From Victivallales bacterium (GTDB taxonomy: Bacteria > Verrucomicrobiota > Lentisphaeria > Oligosphaerales > Oligosphaeraceae): a stretch of 13,313 nucleotides of DNA. Positions 7,816 through 13,313 of the stretch are shown one piece after another. The number at the start of each line of letters is the position of its first letter. Positions within the stretch are counted from its first letter, which is position 1. The notes under the pieces are model-generated. The model was given only the letters and a program-made list of their open reading frames with translations, made no database searches and was not told the origin of the DNA. Location: assembly GCA_017538465.1 (NCBI GenBank), contig JAFYIW010000172.1, forward strand, positions 1 through 13,313, read 5' to 3'. The position numbers were made by a program, and so were the translations under genes.

Positions 7816-7840
7816 AATGAGAAATGAGAAATGAGAAATG
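7816..7840. repeat. Heptanucleotide tandem repeat (AATGAGA)x3.6 before the hydrolase start
   Basis: AATGAGA occurs three times and is followed by AATG. It ends six bases before the minus-strand ATG at 7809 and occupies the ribosome-site position. Together with the AATTACG array at the other end, it brackets the large hydrolase gene with two different heptamers. Confidence 0.85.
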
Positions 7841-7869
7841 CGTGGCGGAGGCGCCTCGCTGTCGTTTTG

Positions 7870-7888
7870 GGCAGGACACGCTCCTGCC
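7870..7888. repeat. Stem-loop between esterase and hydrolase genes
   Basis: GGCAGG and CCTGCC form a 6-bp stem around a 7-base loop in the 134-bp gap after the esterase stop at 7944. A perfect 10-bp palindrome, GAGGCGCCTC, lies at 7848-7857, and TTCGCGGCGAA at 7929-7939. On the minus strand the stem is followed by CAAAACG, not a T run, so it is at best a weak terminator or an mRNA-processing hairpin. Confidence 0.35.
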
Positions 7889-7943
7889 TTCGTCCGCATG
7901 GACTTCGGCACGGCAAGCCTGTGCGACCTTCGCGGCGAAATTT

Positions 7944-8834
7944 CTATCCCTCCGCCAATCCTGCTTTCTTCTCCAGTTCAATCTGGGTGGCGTTGGTGTA
8001 GCAACGCCAGAACTCCTCCGGGGAGGCACTGCGTTTTCTCCAGGCGGCCAGGAGGAACTTGGTGGCCAGTTCCGGCCAGGCCTCGGCGTCGGTTTGCTTG
8101 GCCAGGAGCATCCCGTGGTCGCCGAGGGGGAAGAGGTGGAAGGAGAAAAGCACGCCCTTGTCTTTCAGCGCGTGCATCATGGCGATGGAGCCATCGACGG
8201 GCACCATCTGGTCGGTCATGGTATGCCAGAGGAAAGTCGGCGGGGTCCTCTCGTCCAGGCGGTTGGCGGGGTCGTATTTATCGCCCAACGCCTCAAGATG
8301 CTTGTCAAGGAATCCCACGCCGGACTGCAGATGGCCGTCCTTCTTGCGGAAGGAGGTCACGGGGTAGCAGAGGATCATTCCGTCCAGGCGGGCGGAATGG
8401 CCATCGGCGTCATCTCCGACGGAGGCCTCGACTTCATCCACAATGCCGGTGCCCAGACAGGCGACGAGGTGCCCGCCAGCCGAGAAGCCCACGCCGGCCA
8501 CGCGCTGCGGATCAATGCCGAATTGCTTGGCGTTCGCGCGGATGAGCTTCACCGCCCGTGCGGCATCCGCCACGCAATTCGGGAAGACACCGTCGGGATA
8601 CACGCGGTAGTCCAAAACGAAGCAGTTGTAGCCCAGTTGCATGAAATGCCGCGCAATCGGCGTGCCCTCGCTGGACTCGCAGACGCAGTGGTAGCCGCCA
8701 CCTGGAACAACCAGCATCGCGGGACGCGGAAGTCCGTCCGCCATAGGTTCTTCATGCAGAAAACAGGTGATGGAGGGGCCGCCCGCCGAGGTGGTGATTT
8801 CGGGCTTGTTCGGCCAAAGGGAAATCTTCTTCAT
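7944..8834 (-). CDS. Alpha/beta-hydrolase, acetyl-xylan-esterase / BD-FAE-like
   Basis: A 296-residue serine hydrolase without signal peptide. It has the oxyanion-type PGGGYH motif (44-49), the nucleophile elbow GFSAGGH (Ser118), a candidate acid in HTMTDQMVP (Asp208) and the base in GDHGM (His240), so the full triad is present. This arrangement is usual for small cytoplasmic carbohydrate esterases of the acetyl-xylan esterase/feruloyl-esterase-like group that remove acyl decorations from oligosaccharides. It lies directly upstream of the GH106-like hydrolase on the same strand and near a GH38 enzyme, so removing acyl groups before glycosidic cleavage is plausible. The start MKKISLWP at 8834 fits the family but has no clear Shine-Dalgarno (CTCACC precedes it). 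Fold: high confidence. Exact ester unknown. Confidence 0.85.
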   Translation of the reverse strand: MKKISLWPNKPEITTSAGGPSITCFLHEEPMADGLPRPAMLVVPGGGYHCVCESSEGTPIARHFMQLGYNCFVLDYRVYPDGVFPNCVADAARAVKLIRANAKQFGIDPQRVAGVGFSAGGHLVACLGTGIVDEVEASVGDDADGHSARLDGMILCYPVTSFRKKDGHLQSGVGFLDKHLEALGDKYDPANRLDERTPPTFLWHTMTDQMVPVDGSIAMMHALKDKGVLFSFHLFPLGDHGMLLAKQTDAEAWPELATKFLLAAWRKRSASPEEFWRCYTNATQIELEKKAGLAEG

Positions 8835-8937
8835 GGTGAGTTAAACGGGAAAGCGATTTCTGTTGTCGCCTTGCGTCAACTCAGTAATATAATGAATAAA
8901 GGAGAATTATTGCGCCCAACCCGAATATTCTTGGCAA

Positions 8938-9192
8938 GTCAAACGTCAGGCGACGGACGTCGGACGTCAAGACGGGGACGTCAGGCGACGGACGTCGGAC
9001 GTCGGGACGGGACATCGGGCGACGGACGTCGGACGTCGGGACGGGACGTCGGACGACAGACGACGGACGTCAGGGCGGGACGTCGGACGCCAGACGTCGG
9101 ACGACAGGGCGGGACGCCAGACGTCGGACGACAGGGCGGGACGCCAGACGTCGGACGGCGGACGACAGGGCGGGACGGCGGACGGCGGACGG
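8938..9192. repeat. GC-rich degenerate 7-bp-periodic repeat array 1
   Basis: About 255 bp of heptamers of the type GGACGTC/GGACGAC/AGACGTC/GGCGACG with larger units nested in it: near-35-bp units (five heptamers) from 8945, and a 27-bp unit repeated from 9091 to 9157. It lies in the 554-bp gap (8835-9388) between the divergent esterase and DinD-like genes. There are no stop codons in several frames, which creates spurious reading frames rich in Arg, Pro, Thr, Ser and Gly. The flanks are AT-richer: 8835-8937 holds only the esterase leader, and 9208-9388 the DinD-like promoter region. The first 57 bases (8938-8994) recur at 9846-9902. Confidence 0.88.
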
Positions 9193-9303
9193 CAGGTCTC
9201 TGGTCCGCCGCATGGTGCGGTTTTCTCAAAGAGTAAGATAAAGTCATAGATAATTTTGCTTTTTTTGGTATTTTATAGCATATTTATTTTTGTCTTTTTA
9301 TAT

Positions 9304-9331
9304 TTGCATTCCGTCTTTCAAGCACTATATT
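9304..9331 (+). promoter_or_regulatory. Possible sigma-70-type promoter of the DinD-like gene
   Basis: TTGCAT (9304-9309) and TATATT (9326-9331) with a 16-bp spacer lie in a strongly AT-rich stretch. They would start transcription about 50 bases before the ATG at 9389. No obvious LexA-type operator is visible. Confidence 0.4.
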
Positions 9332-9377
9332 AGACTCGGGTGCCTGACTATGGGCTGCAAAGATGACACTTAACCCC

Positions 9378-9382
9378 AGGAG
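9378..9382 (+). promoter_or_regulatory. Ribosome binding site of the DinD-like gene
   Basis: AGGAG with a six-base spacer to the ATG at 9389. Expression signals are intact although the coding region is truncated. Confidence 0.65.
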
Positions 9383-9388
9383 AAACCG

Positions 9389-9664
9389 ATGGACAAAAAC
9401 CAGATCATGAGTTTGAAGAGTTCGTTTGACGAGATTGCCCAAATTGTCGAAGAGGAGAAAATAGAATACTGGTTCGCCAGGGATTTGATGACCTTGCTGG
9501 GCTATTCCAAGTGGGAGAACTTCGAAATCGCCGTAAAGCGCGCGATGGAGTCATGTCAATGCGTTGGAATCCAAATGGATAATCATTTTCGTGGCGTCAG
9601 GAAAATGATCCAACTTGGCAAAGGCGGTCAGCGTGCCATCCAGGACTATATGCCTGCTTTCTGA
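9389..9664 (+). CDS. Truncated DinD / BRO-N-like protein (N-terminal fragment, probable pseudogene)
   Basis: A 91-residue reading frame matching the N-terminal part of DNA-damage-inducible protein D and the BRO-N antirepressor-like domain. Visible motifs are FDEIAQI, YWFARDLMTLLGYSKWENFEIAVKRAMESC and HFRGVRKMIQLGKGGQRAIQDY. Full DinD proteins are near 270-290 residues and continue with a ...SRYACYLIAQNGDP-like block; here the frame stops after DYMPAF. A matching YACFL appears in another frame at 9649-9663, so a small deletion with frameshift probably broke the gene. It is the only plus-strand gene in the interior, is less GC-rich than its neighbours, and sits between two related repeat arrays, which suggests an acquired cassette. 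Its own promoter and ribosome site look intact. Whether a short protein is still made is unknown. Confidence 0.72.
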   Translation: MDKNQIMSLKSSFDEIAQIVEEEKIEYWFARDLMTLLGYSKWENFEIAVKRAMESCQCVGIQMDNHFRGVRKMIQLGKGGQRAIQDYMPAF

Positions 9665-9771
9665 GGCAATTGCAAAACTCTCCGGGGCATTCACGGCGTT
9701 CTGCCGCCGATGGCCGCGTCAAGGCAGATGACAAGAAACGCGCCGCCGAAACCGCAGGTCTGCCGGAATGA
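9649..9771 (+). pseudogene. Frameshifted continuation of the DinD-like gene
   Basis: Reading in the frame that starts at 9649 gives YACFLRQLQNSPG. The first five residues match the conserved YACYL of DinD relatives, and QLQNSP weakly recalls the AQNGDP that follows it. The frame runs 40 codons to a TGA and then degenerates; the remaining two thirds of a normal DinD are absent. A deletion of about 10-14 bp in the DY-x-LSR part, changing the frame, would explain the join. The assignment rests on a short motif, so confidence is moderate. Confidence 0.45.
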
Positions 9772-9773
9772 CC

Positions 9774-9807
9774 CGAATCCTGGCTTCGGATTCCGCCTTC
9801 AAGGCGG
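9774..9807. repeat. Paired short hairpins downstream of the DinD remnant
   Basis: GAATCC-TGGCTTC-GGATTC is followed at once by CCGCC-TTCAA-GGCGG, two adjacent stem-loops leading into repeat array 2. They could end plus-strand transcription, but no T tract follows. Confidence 0.35.
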
Positions 9808-9945
9808 GACGTCGGACGACAGACGTCGGACGGCAAGGGCGGGACGTCAAACGTCGGGCGACGGACGTCGGACGTCAAGGCGGGGACGTCAGGCGACGGA
9901 CGGCAGACGTCAAGACGGGGCGTCGGACGACAGACGTCGGACGAC
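9803..9945. repeat. GC-rich degenerate 7-bp-periodic repeat array 2
   Basis: About 143 bp built from the same GGACGTC-like heptamers as array 1, in the same orientation. Positions 9846-9902 match 8938-8994 at 55 of 57 bases. The array ends eight bases short of the TAG stop (9953-9955) of the minus-strand GH38 gene. Confidence 0.86.
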
Positions 9946-9952
9946 TTTTAAC

Positions 9953-12682
9953 CTAAAACTCCAGGCGATAGGTCTGGAGGTGCCAGGGAGCGCCAGTAAT
10001 CTGGAAGGAAGTGACTGGTTTGGAGGTCTTTCCGATGGGCGTCTCGTCCAGCCGGACGGGCGTGACCTTCGCGGGCCTGGCAAGGCGGATGGTTCCCTTC
10101 ACAGGCTTGTCGGAGAGGGCCTCGACGCGCAGGATGACCGCCCTGCCCTGTCCGTCTTCGGCGGGCTTCAGCGCGGAGAGCGCGAGGTCGCCCTCGATGG
10201 TCAGGAAACTCTCGTCCTGCGGCAATTCCTTCTTGGCCATGAACTGCGGAATCATATACTGGATGGGCACGCCCGCGCGGAGAACCTGCGCGGCACGCAT
10301 CAGGTCGGCCGTGGTGTCCTTGGGGGCGATGGCACGGAAGGCGTATTCGTAGTGCAGCGGCTTGAGGAGCTGTCCGTCGATTTCGCCATTGGTGTGGACG
10401 GTGCGTCGGAAGGCGCGCAGGAGCGTCACCACCAGCGCACCCTCGGCATCGGTGTCGGCGGAGAGTTCGTGGAGGCCCTCCTTGGCGATGAATGCCAGCC
10501 CGCCCTCATCGTCGCGCTTCCAGGCAATTCGCGAGAAGTTCTTCTCCAGGGGTTCGCTTTCAAGCCAGTCCTCGGTGGAACGGCCCTTCTCGCGGCCAGG
10601 TTTGCGGCGGATGACCGCGAAATTCTGGTAGGCGTAGTAGTCGCCGGAGATATTCGTGGGCATCACCATGCGCAGACGATAGTCCTTGATGGTATTGGTG
10701 AAGTCGAGCGCCACCCTGACCTCCGGCGAGTTTGCCGCCAAGGTGTAGGTCGCCTTAACCACCAAATCCGCCTGGTCGGGGCTTTCGCGCAGGCCATCGT
10801 AATGCTCCAGGATATTGCCCGCGAAGAGCATCTCGCGTGGAAGCGTGAAGCGCGTGACCACCTCGAAGGCGGTCTCCGCAGGTCCGTCGGTCGCCATGGA
10901 GATTCGCTCGACCACGCCACCCGCCACCTGCATGGCAGTACCCTGTGGCTTCACGTAGTTCCACCCGTCGCCGATGTCGCGGTCAAAGACGAACTGGTTG
11001 AGTCCCAGGAATGCCTTGTTGGTCTTGAAATCGAAGATGGAGATGGTGCCGTCGCCATTGACGGTGAGTTCCAGGCGGCCGTTCGACGCGCTGCCGCGCG
11101 TGGTCAGCTGGCTGACTTGGTAGCGCACGGGCGTGGCGGATTTGCGGAGCTTCAGCGTGGTCCAGCCGCAGGCGCGCAGTTTCACACGGAGCGCGACGGG
11201 ATAGTCGTCGCAGAAGGTGAAATGCACGCGGTAGATGCGCTGGCTTTGATGACGGCGGGGCGGCGCGGTAAACTGGTAGGGCAGTTCCTTGTCGTTCTCG
11301 TCGTAGATGCGGAAGGCGTTGAGGAACTCGTAGCCGAAGGGCTCGCTCCAGGTGGCGGGATACTTCCCGGCGGGGAAGGAGAGCGTGAGATTCACCACCT
11401 CGTCGCGTGCGAAGGGCAGCGGGTTGTAGAGGCGCACCAGGTAGTCGCCATTTTCGTCGGCGGGATACTCGAAGAGGCGTATGTCGGTGCCGGTCAGCCG
11501 CTCGAAGTCCGCGTTGCGCGGGTCGAGCAGGAGTTCGTCCGCCACCTGGTCAATCTCCTCGAAGCGGGCGAGCATCTGGCGGTGCACGGCGTCGATGGAG
11601 CATCCGCAGATGGAGTCGTGCGGATGGTTCTTGACGAGCTGCTTCCAGGCGTATTTGAGGAAGGGCACATTCTCGGCGTTGCCCCGGGCGACCTCGGCGG
11701 CCTGCGCGATGTCCGCCGTAAGCTCCAGGCGGTCGGCGCAGCGGTCCTCCCACTGCTTGAGGTCATAGCGGCTGGAGAGCGTGTGCGGAATCATCCAGGT
11801 GTTGTTGGGTTCCTTCCGGCAGGTGTGGATCAGCTCGCCCGCGATCACCGGACGCTTCGTCTTCCCGCCGAACTCGTTGGGAACGATGTCGCGGAAGTCG
11901 CTGTGGATGACCTCCGCCTCCGGGTACATCTCCTGAATCCACTTGAGATACTGCGGAGTCTGATGATGCACCTGCTGGTGGTCACAGCCGTCCAGCAGCG
12001 CCACGCCCTCGCCGAAGTAGGGACCGATGTTCTCCATCAGCTTCGCGAAGTTCTCCTTGAACTGCGCCTCCGGCACGTCGATGTCCCAGACTTTGTTCAC
12101 TTCCAGCGTGAACGAGCAGTACCCGCAAGTGCTGGAGAGCTTCATCGTGGGCAACTGCGTTCCGTCCGGAGACTCCCAGCGGAAATACGGCGGGAACTCC
12201 TGCGTGGTGCCGCGCCAGATGACCGCCAGCTCGTGGCCGAAACCCGCGGCAATCTGCGGCGTCTGCGCGATGTGACCGAAGATGTCGCAGACATACATCA
12301 CCGGCCAGGCCGAGCCGCAGAATGACTTTGATAACTCTTTTCCTATCAATAAGTTACGAATAATGCCCTCGCCCGTGCACAGGAACTCGTCCGGCATCAC
12401 ATACCACGGGCCGACGATGAGCCGTCCGGCCTTGATCTGCTTCTCCAGGCGGGGACGCCAGTCGGGATGAATTTCGCAGATGTCCTCCAGCACGATGGTC
12501 TGTCCGTCATAGACGAACTTCTGGAAGCCCTTGGTATGCTCTAGGGCATCGAGGATTCCGGCGGCATTCTGCACCAGGTAGTGGCGGTATTTCTGAAGGG
12601 GCTGATACCACTCGCGGTCCCAGTGGGTCGAGTTGAAATAGTAGAAGCGCTTGGGGGAGACGGGGGCTTTCTTCGTGGGCAT
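9953..12682 (-). CDS. GH38 alpha-mannosidase, mannosylglycerate-hydrolase (MngB)-like
   Basis: A 909-residue protein without signal peptide, probably cytoplasmic. It has GH38 hallmarks: STHWDREW (18-25, His20 and Asp22 as zinc ligands), VCDIFGHIAQ (131-140) with Asp133 as nucleophile and zinc ligand, LDGCDHQQ and NHPHDSICGCSIDAVHRQM, which carries the last zinc-binding His. These retaining zinc enzymes cleave alpha-mannosidic bonds, and the length and compact bacterial build resemble MngB (mannosylglycerate hydrolase). The all-beta C-terminal half is also GH38-like. A GAGG ribosome site with a 5-nt spacer precedes the ATG. The gene is divergent from a DMT-type transporter, and its stop abuts repeat array 2. 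True substrate (mannoside, mannosylglycerate or N-glycan fragment) cannot be read from sequence. Confidence 0.92.
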   Translation of the reverse strand: MPTKKAPVSPKRFYYFNSTHWDREWYQPLQKYRHYLVQNAAGILDALEHTKGFQKFVYDGQTIVLEDICEIHPDWRPRLEKQIKAGRLIVGPWYVMPDEFLCTGEGIIRNLLIGKELSKSFCGSAWPVMYVCDIFGHIAQTPQIAAGFGHELAVIWRGTTQEFPPYFRWESPDGTQLPTMKLSSTCGYCSFTLEVNKVWDIDVPEAQFKENFAKLMENIGPYFGEGVALLDGCDHQQVHHQTPQYLKWIQEMYPEAEVIHSDFRDIVPNEFGGKTKRPVIAGELIHTCRKEPNNTWMIPHTLSSRYDLKQWEDRCADRLELTADIAQAAEVARGNAENVPFLKYAWKQLVKNHPHDSICGCSIDAVHRQMLARFEEIDQVADELLLDPRNADFERLTGTDIRLFEYPADENGDYLVRLYNPLPFARDEVVNLTLSFPAGKYPATWSEPFGYEFLNAFRIYDENDKELPYQFTAPPRRHQSQRIYRVHFTFCDDYPVALRVKLRACGWTTLKLRKSATPVRYQVSQLTTRGSASNGRLELTVNGDGTISIFDFKTNKAFLGLNQFVFDRDIGDGWNYVKPQGTAMQVAGGVVERISMATDGPAETAFEVVTRFTLPREMLFAGNILEHYDGLRESPDQADLVVKATYTLAANSPEVRVALDFTNTIKDYRLRMVMPTNISGDYYAYQNFAVIRRKPGREKGRSTEDWLESEPLEKNFSRIAWKRDDEGGLAFIAKEGLHELSADTDAEGALVVTLLRAFRRTVHTNGEIDGQLLKPLHYEYAFRAIAPKDTTADLMRAAQVLRAGVPIQYMIPQFMAKKELPQDESFLTIEGDLALSALKPAEDGQGRAVILRVEALSDKPVKGTIRLARPAKVTPVRLDETPIGKTSKPVTSFQITGAPWHLQTYRLEF

Positions 12683-12705
12683 GACTACCTCATGATGATG
12701 GAGTG

Positions 12706-12790
12706 AAAAGACAAACCTGCTTTTCGCCTAAATATAAGTGTATTTTGGCACTTGGGAGATTTGTCCAGTTATATTAATGGCTTGTCTTTT
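12706..12790. promoter_or_regulatory. Inverted repeat in the divergent promoter region, possible operator
   Basis: AAAAGACAAACC (12706-12717) and GGCTTGTCTTTT (12779-12790) are 12-base inverted arms with one mismatch, separated by 61 bp. They lie 24 bp from the GH38 start on one side and 21 bp from the transporter start on the other. Such placement would suit a regulator controlling both genes, but this is inference from one pair. Confidence 0.4.
12745..12775 (+). promoter_or_regulatory. Possible sigma-70-type promoter of the transporter gene
   Basis: TTGGCA (12745-12750) and TATATT (12770-12775) have a 19-bp spacer, or 18 bp if the -10 is read as TTATAT. They lie inside the inverted-repeat loop, about 37 bp before the ATG. 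The spacing is longer than ideal, so this is tentative. Confidence 0.35.
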
Positions 12791-12811
12791 CCGGTTTGCC
12801 CGATACCGTTC

Positions 12812-13313
12812 ATGAACCCCACCAAACGCAAAGAACTCCTCGGTGTGCTGGCGCTGTTGTTGACGGCGCTCATCTGGGGACTGGCCTTCTCCGCCCAGTC
12901 CGTCGGGATGAAGCACCTGGGGCCCTGCTCCTTCAATGCCCTGCGCTCCTTCATCGGCGCAGTGGCGTTGGTGCCCTGCATTGTCCTGTTGGACCTGCTG
13001 GGACATCAAAGGCCAAGCCTCTGGGGAAAAGCCCAGTCGCCCGCCGAACGGCGCAGTCTTCTGCTGGGCGGCGCGGCGTGCGGCGTTTTCCTGGGCGTCG
13101 CGAGCATGCTCCAGCAGGTCGGCATCCAATATACGACAACCGCCAAGGCGGGTTTCCTCACCACCCTCTACATCATCATCGTGCCGCTATTGGGATGGCT
13201 CTTCCTGAAGCGCCGGATATCGTGGGGCATCTGGCTGGCCGTTGCGCTGGCCCTGGCCGGCCTGGCACTGCTCTGTGGACTCTCGATTCACACCGGCTTC
13301 TCCTCCGGCGACC
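12812..13313 (+). CDS. EamA/DMT-superfamily transporter, N-terminal part
   Basis: The frame is open from the ATG at 12812 to the right edge (167 codons). The protein is very hydrophobic, with segments at about 9-27 (LLGVLALLLTALIWGLAFSA), about 42-64, about 80-100, and, after QVGIQYTTTAKAGFLTTLYIIIVPLLGW, more to the edge. The pattern LLLTALIWGLAF...G...R and the QQVGIQYTTTAKAGFLTTLY block are typical of the first EamA repeat of drug/metabolite transporters. A full protein would have about ten helices and 290-310 residues. It is an inner-membrane exporter or permease of unknown substrate. No Shine-Dalgarno is visible before the ATG. It is divergent from the GH38 gene and shares a 129-bp control region, but a joint role is only a guess. 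Confidence 0.85.
   Translation, partial: MNPTKRKELLGVLALLLTALIWGLAFSAQSVGMKHLGPCSFNALRSFIGAVALVPCIVLLDLLGHQRPSLWGKAQSPAERRSLLLGGAACGVFLGVASMLQQVGIQYTTTAKAGFLTTLYIIIVPLLGWLFLKRRISWGIWLAVALALAGLALLCGLSIHTGFSSGD

Noticed and set aside
7870..7888. Rho-independent terminator after the esterase
   Set aside because: A stem-loop exists but no T tract follows on the coding strand, so I list it only as a hairpin.
7810..7911. N-terminal extension of the large hydrolase to an ATG at 7911
   Set aside because: It would translate the AATGAGA heptamer array and intergenic hairpins. The homologous-looking sequence begins only after the ATG at 7809.
8938..9945. CRISPR array
   Set aside because: The repeats are contiguous and degenerate with a 7-bp period. 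There are no unique spacers of constant length and no cas genes.
8938..9945. Insertion sequence or composite transposon
   Set aside because: There is no transposase reading frame, no terminal inverted repeats and no visible target duplication; the ends are direct repeat arrays.
9710..12325. 871-codon plus-strand frame
   Set aside because: It starts in the DinD remnant and repeat array and runs antisense to the GH38 gene, whose zinc-binding and catalytic motifs are clear. Its translation has no recognisable domain.
12728..13129. 133-codon minus-strand frame
   Set aside because: It is antisense to the EamA-type transporter, whose membrane segments and family motif are clear. The antisense product has no domain-like features.

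Overview
The window looks like a GC-rich (about 60% in genes) Gram-negative chromosome segment, most like the PVC group. A Lentisphaeria/Victivallis-like gut bacterium is my best guess. It rests on gene types only: an AIDA-repeat protein beside a TibC-type heptosyltransferase, stand-alone CBM9-like proteins, large signal-less glycoside hydrolases, and heptanucleotide repeats between genes. No rRNA or marker gene is present to confirm it.

Layout. Almost everything is on the minus strand, so read right to left. At the far right (12812-13313, +) is the start of an EamA/DMT-type membrane transporter, divergent from a GH38 alpha-mannosidase-like enzyme (12682-9953, -). Next comes an isolated plus-strand block (about 8938-9945). 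It holds a truncated DinD/BRO-N-like gene (9389-9664) between two GC-rich, 7-bp-periodic repeat arrays that share a 57-bp near-identical direct repeat. Minus-strand genes then resume: an alpha/beta-hydrolase esterase (8834-7944), a 1009-aa glycosyl hydrolase of the GH106-like/jelly-roll type (7809-4780), a phosphatidylserine decarboxylase (4712-3807), a CBM9-like lipoprotein (3770-2979), a signal-less CBM9-like paralogue (2879-2187), a TibC/Aah-type autotransporter heptosyltransferase (1981-620), and the beginning of an AIDA strand-loop-strand repeat protein (568 to beyond the left edge).

How the genes work together. Two functional themes are visible. The mannosidase, esterase and GH106-like hydrolase all lack signal peptides. 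They look like cytoplasmic enzymes that finish the breakdown of imported, decorated oligosaccharides. The CBM9-like lipoprotein could hold glycan at the cell surface or in the periplasm. The heptosyltransferase and AIDA-repeat protein reproduce the enzyme-then-substrate order of aah-aidA and tibC-tibA, where the enzyme puts heptose on Ser/Thr of the passenger repeats. PSD is a housekeeping phospholipid enzyme placed among these genes.

The most unusual signal is the intergenic DNA. At least four unrelated heptamers (GGTTAAA, AATTACG, AATGAGA and GGACGTC-like), plus one 9-mer, sit directly against start or stop codons. Two occupy the place where a Shine-Dalgarno sequence would be, and one supplies the stop codon of the large hydrolase.
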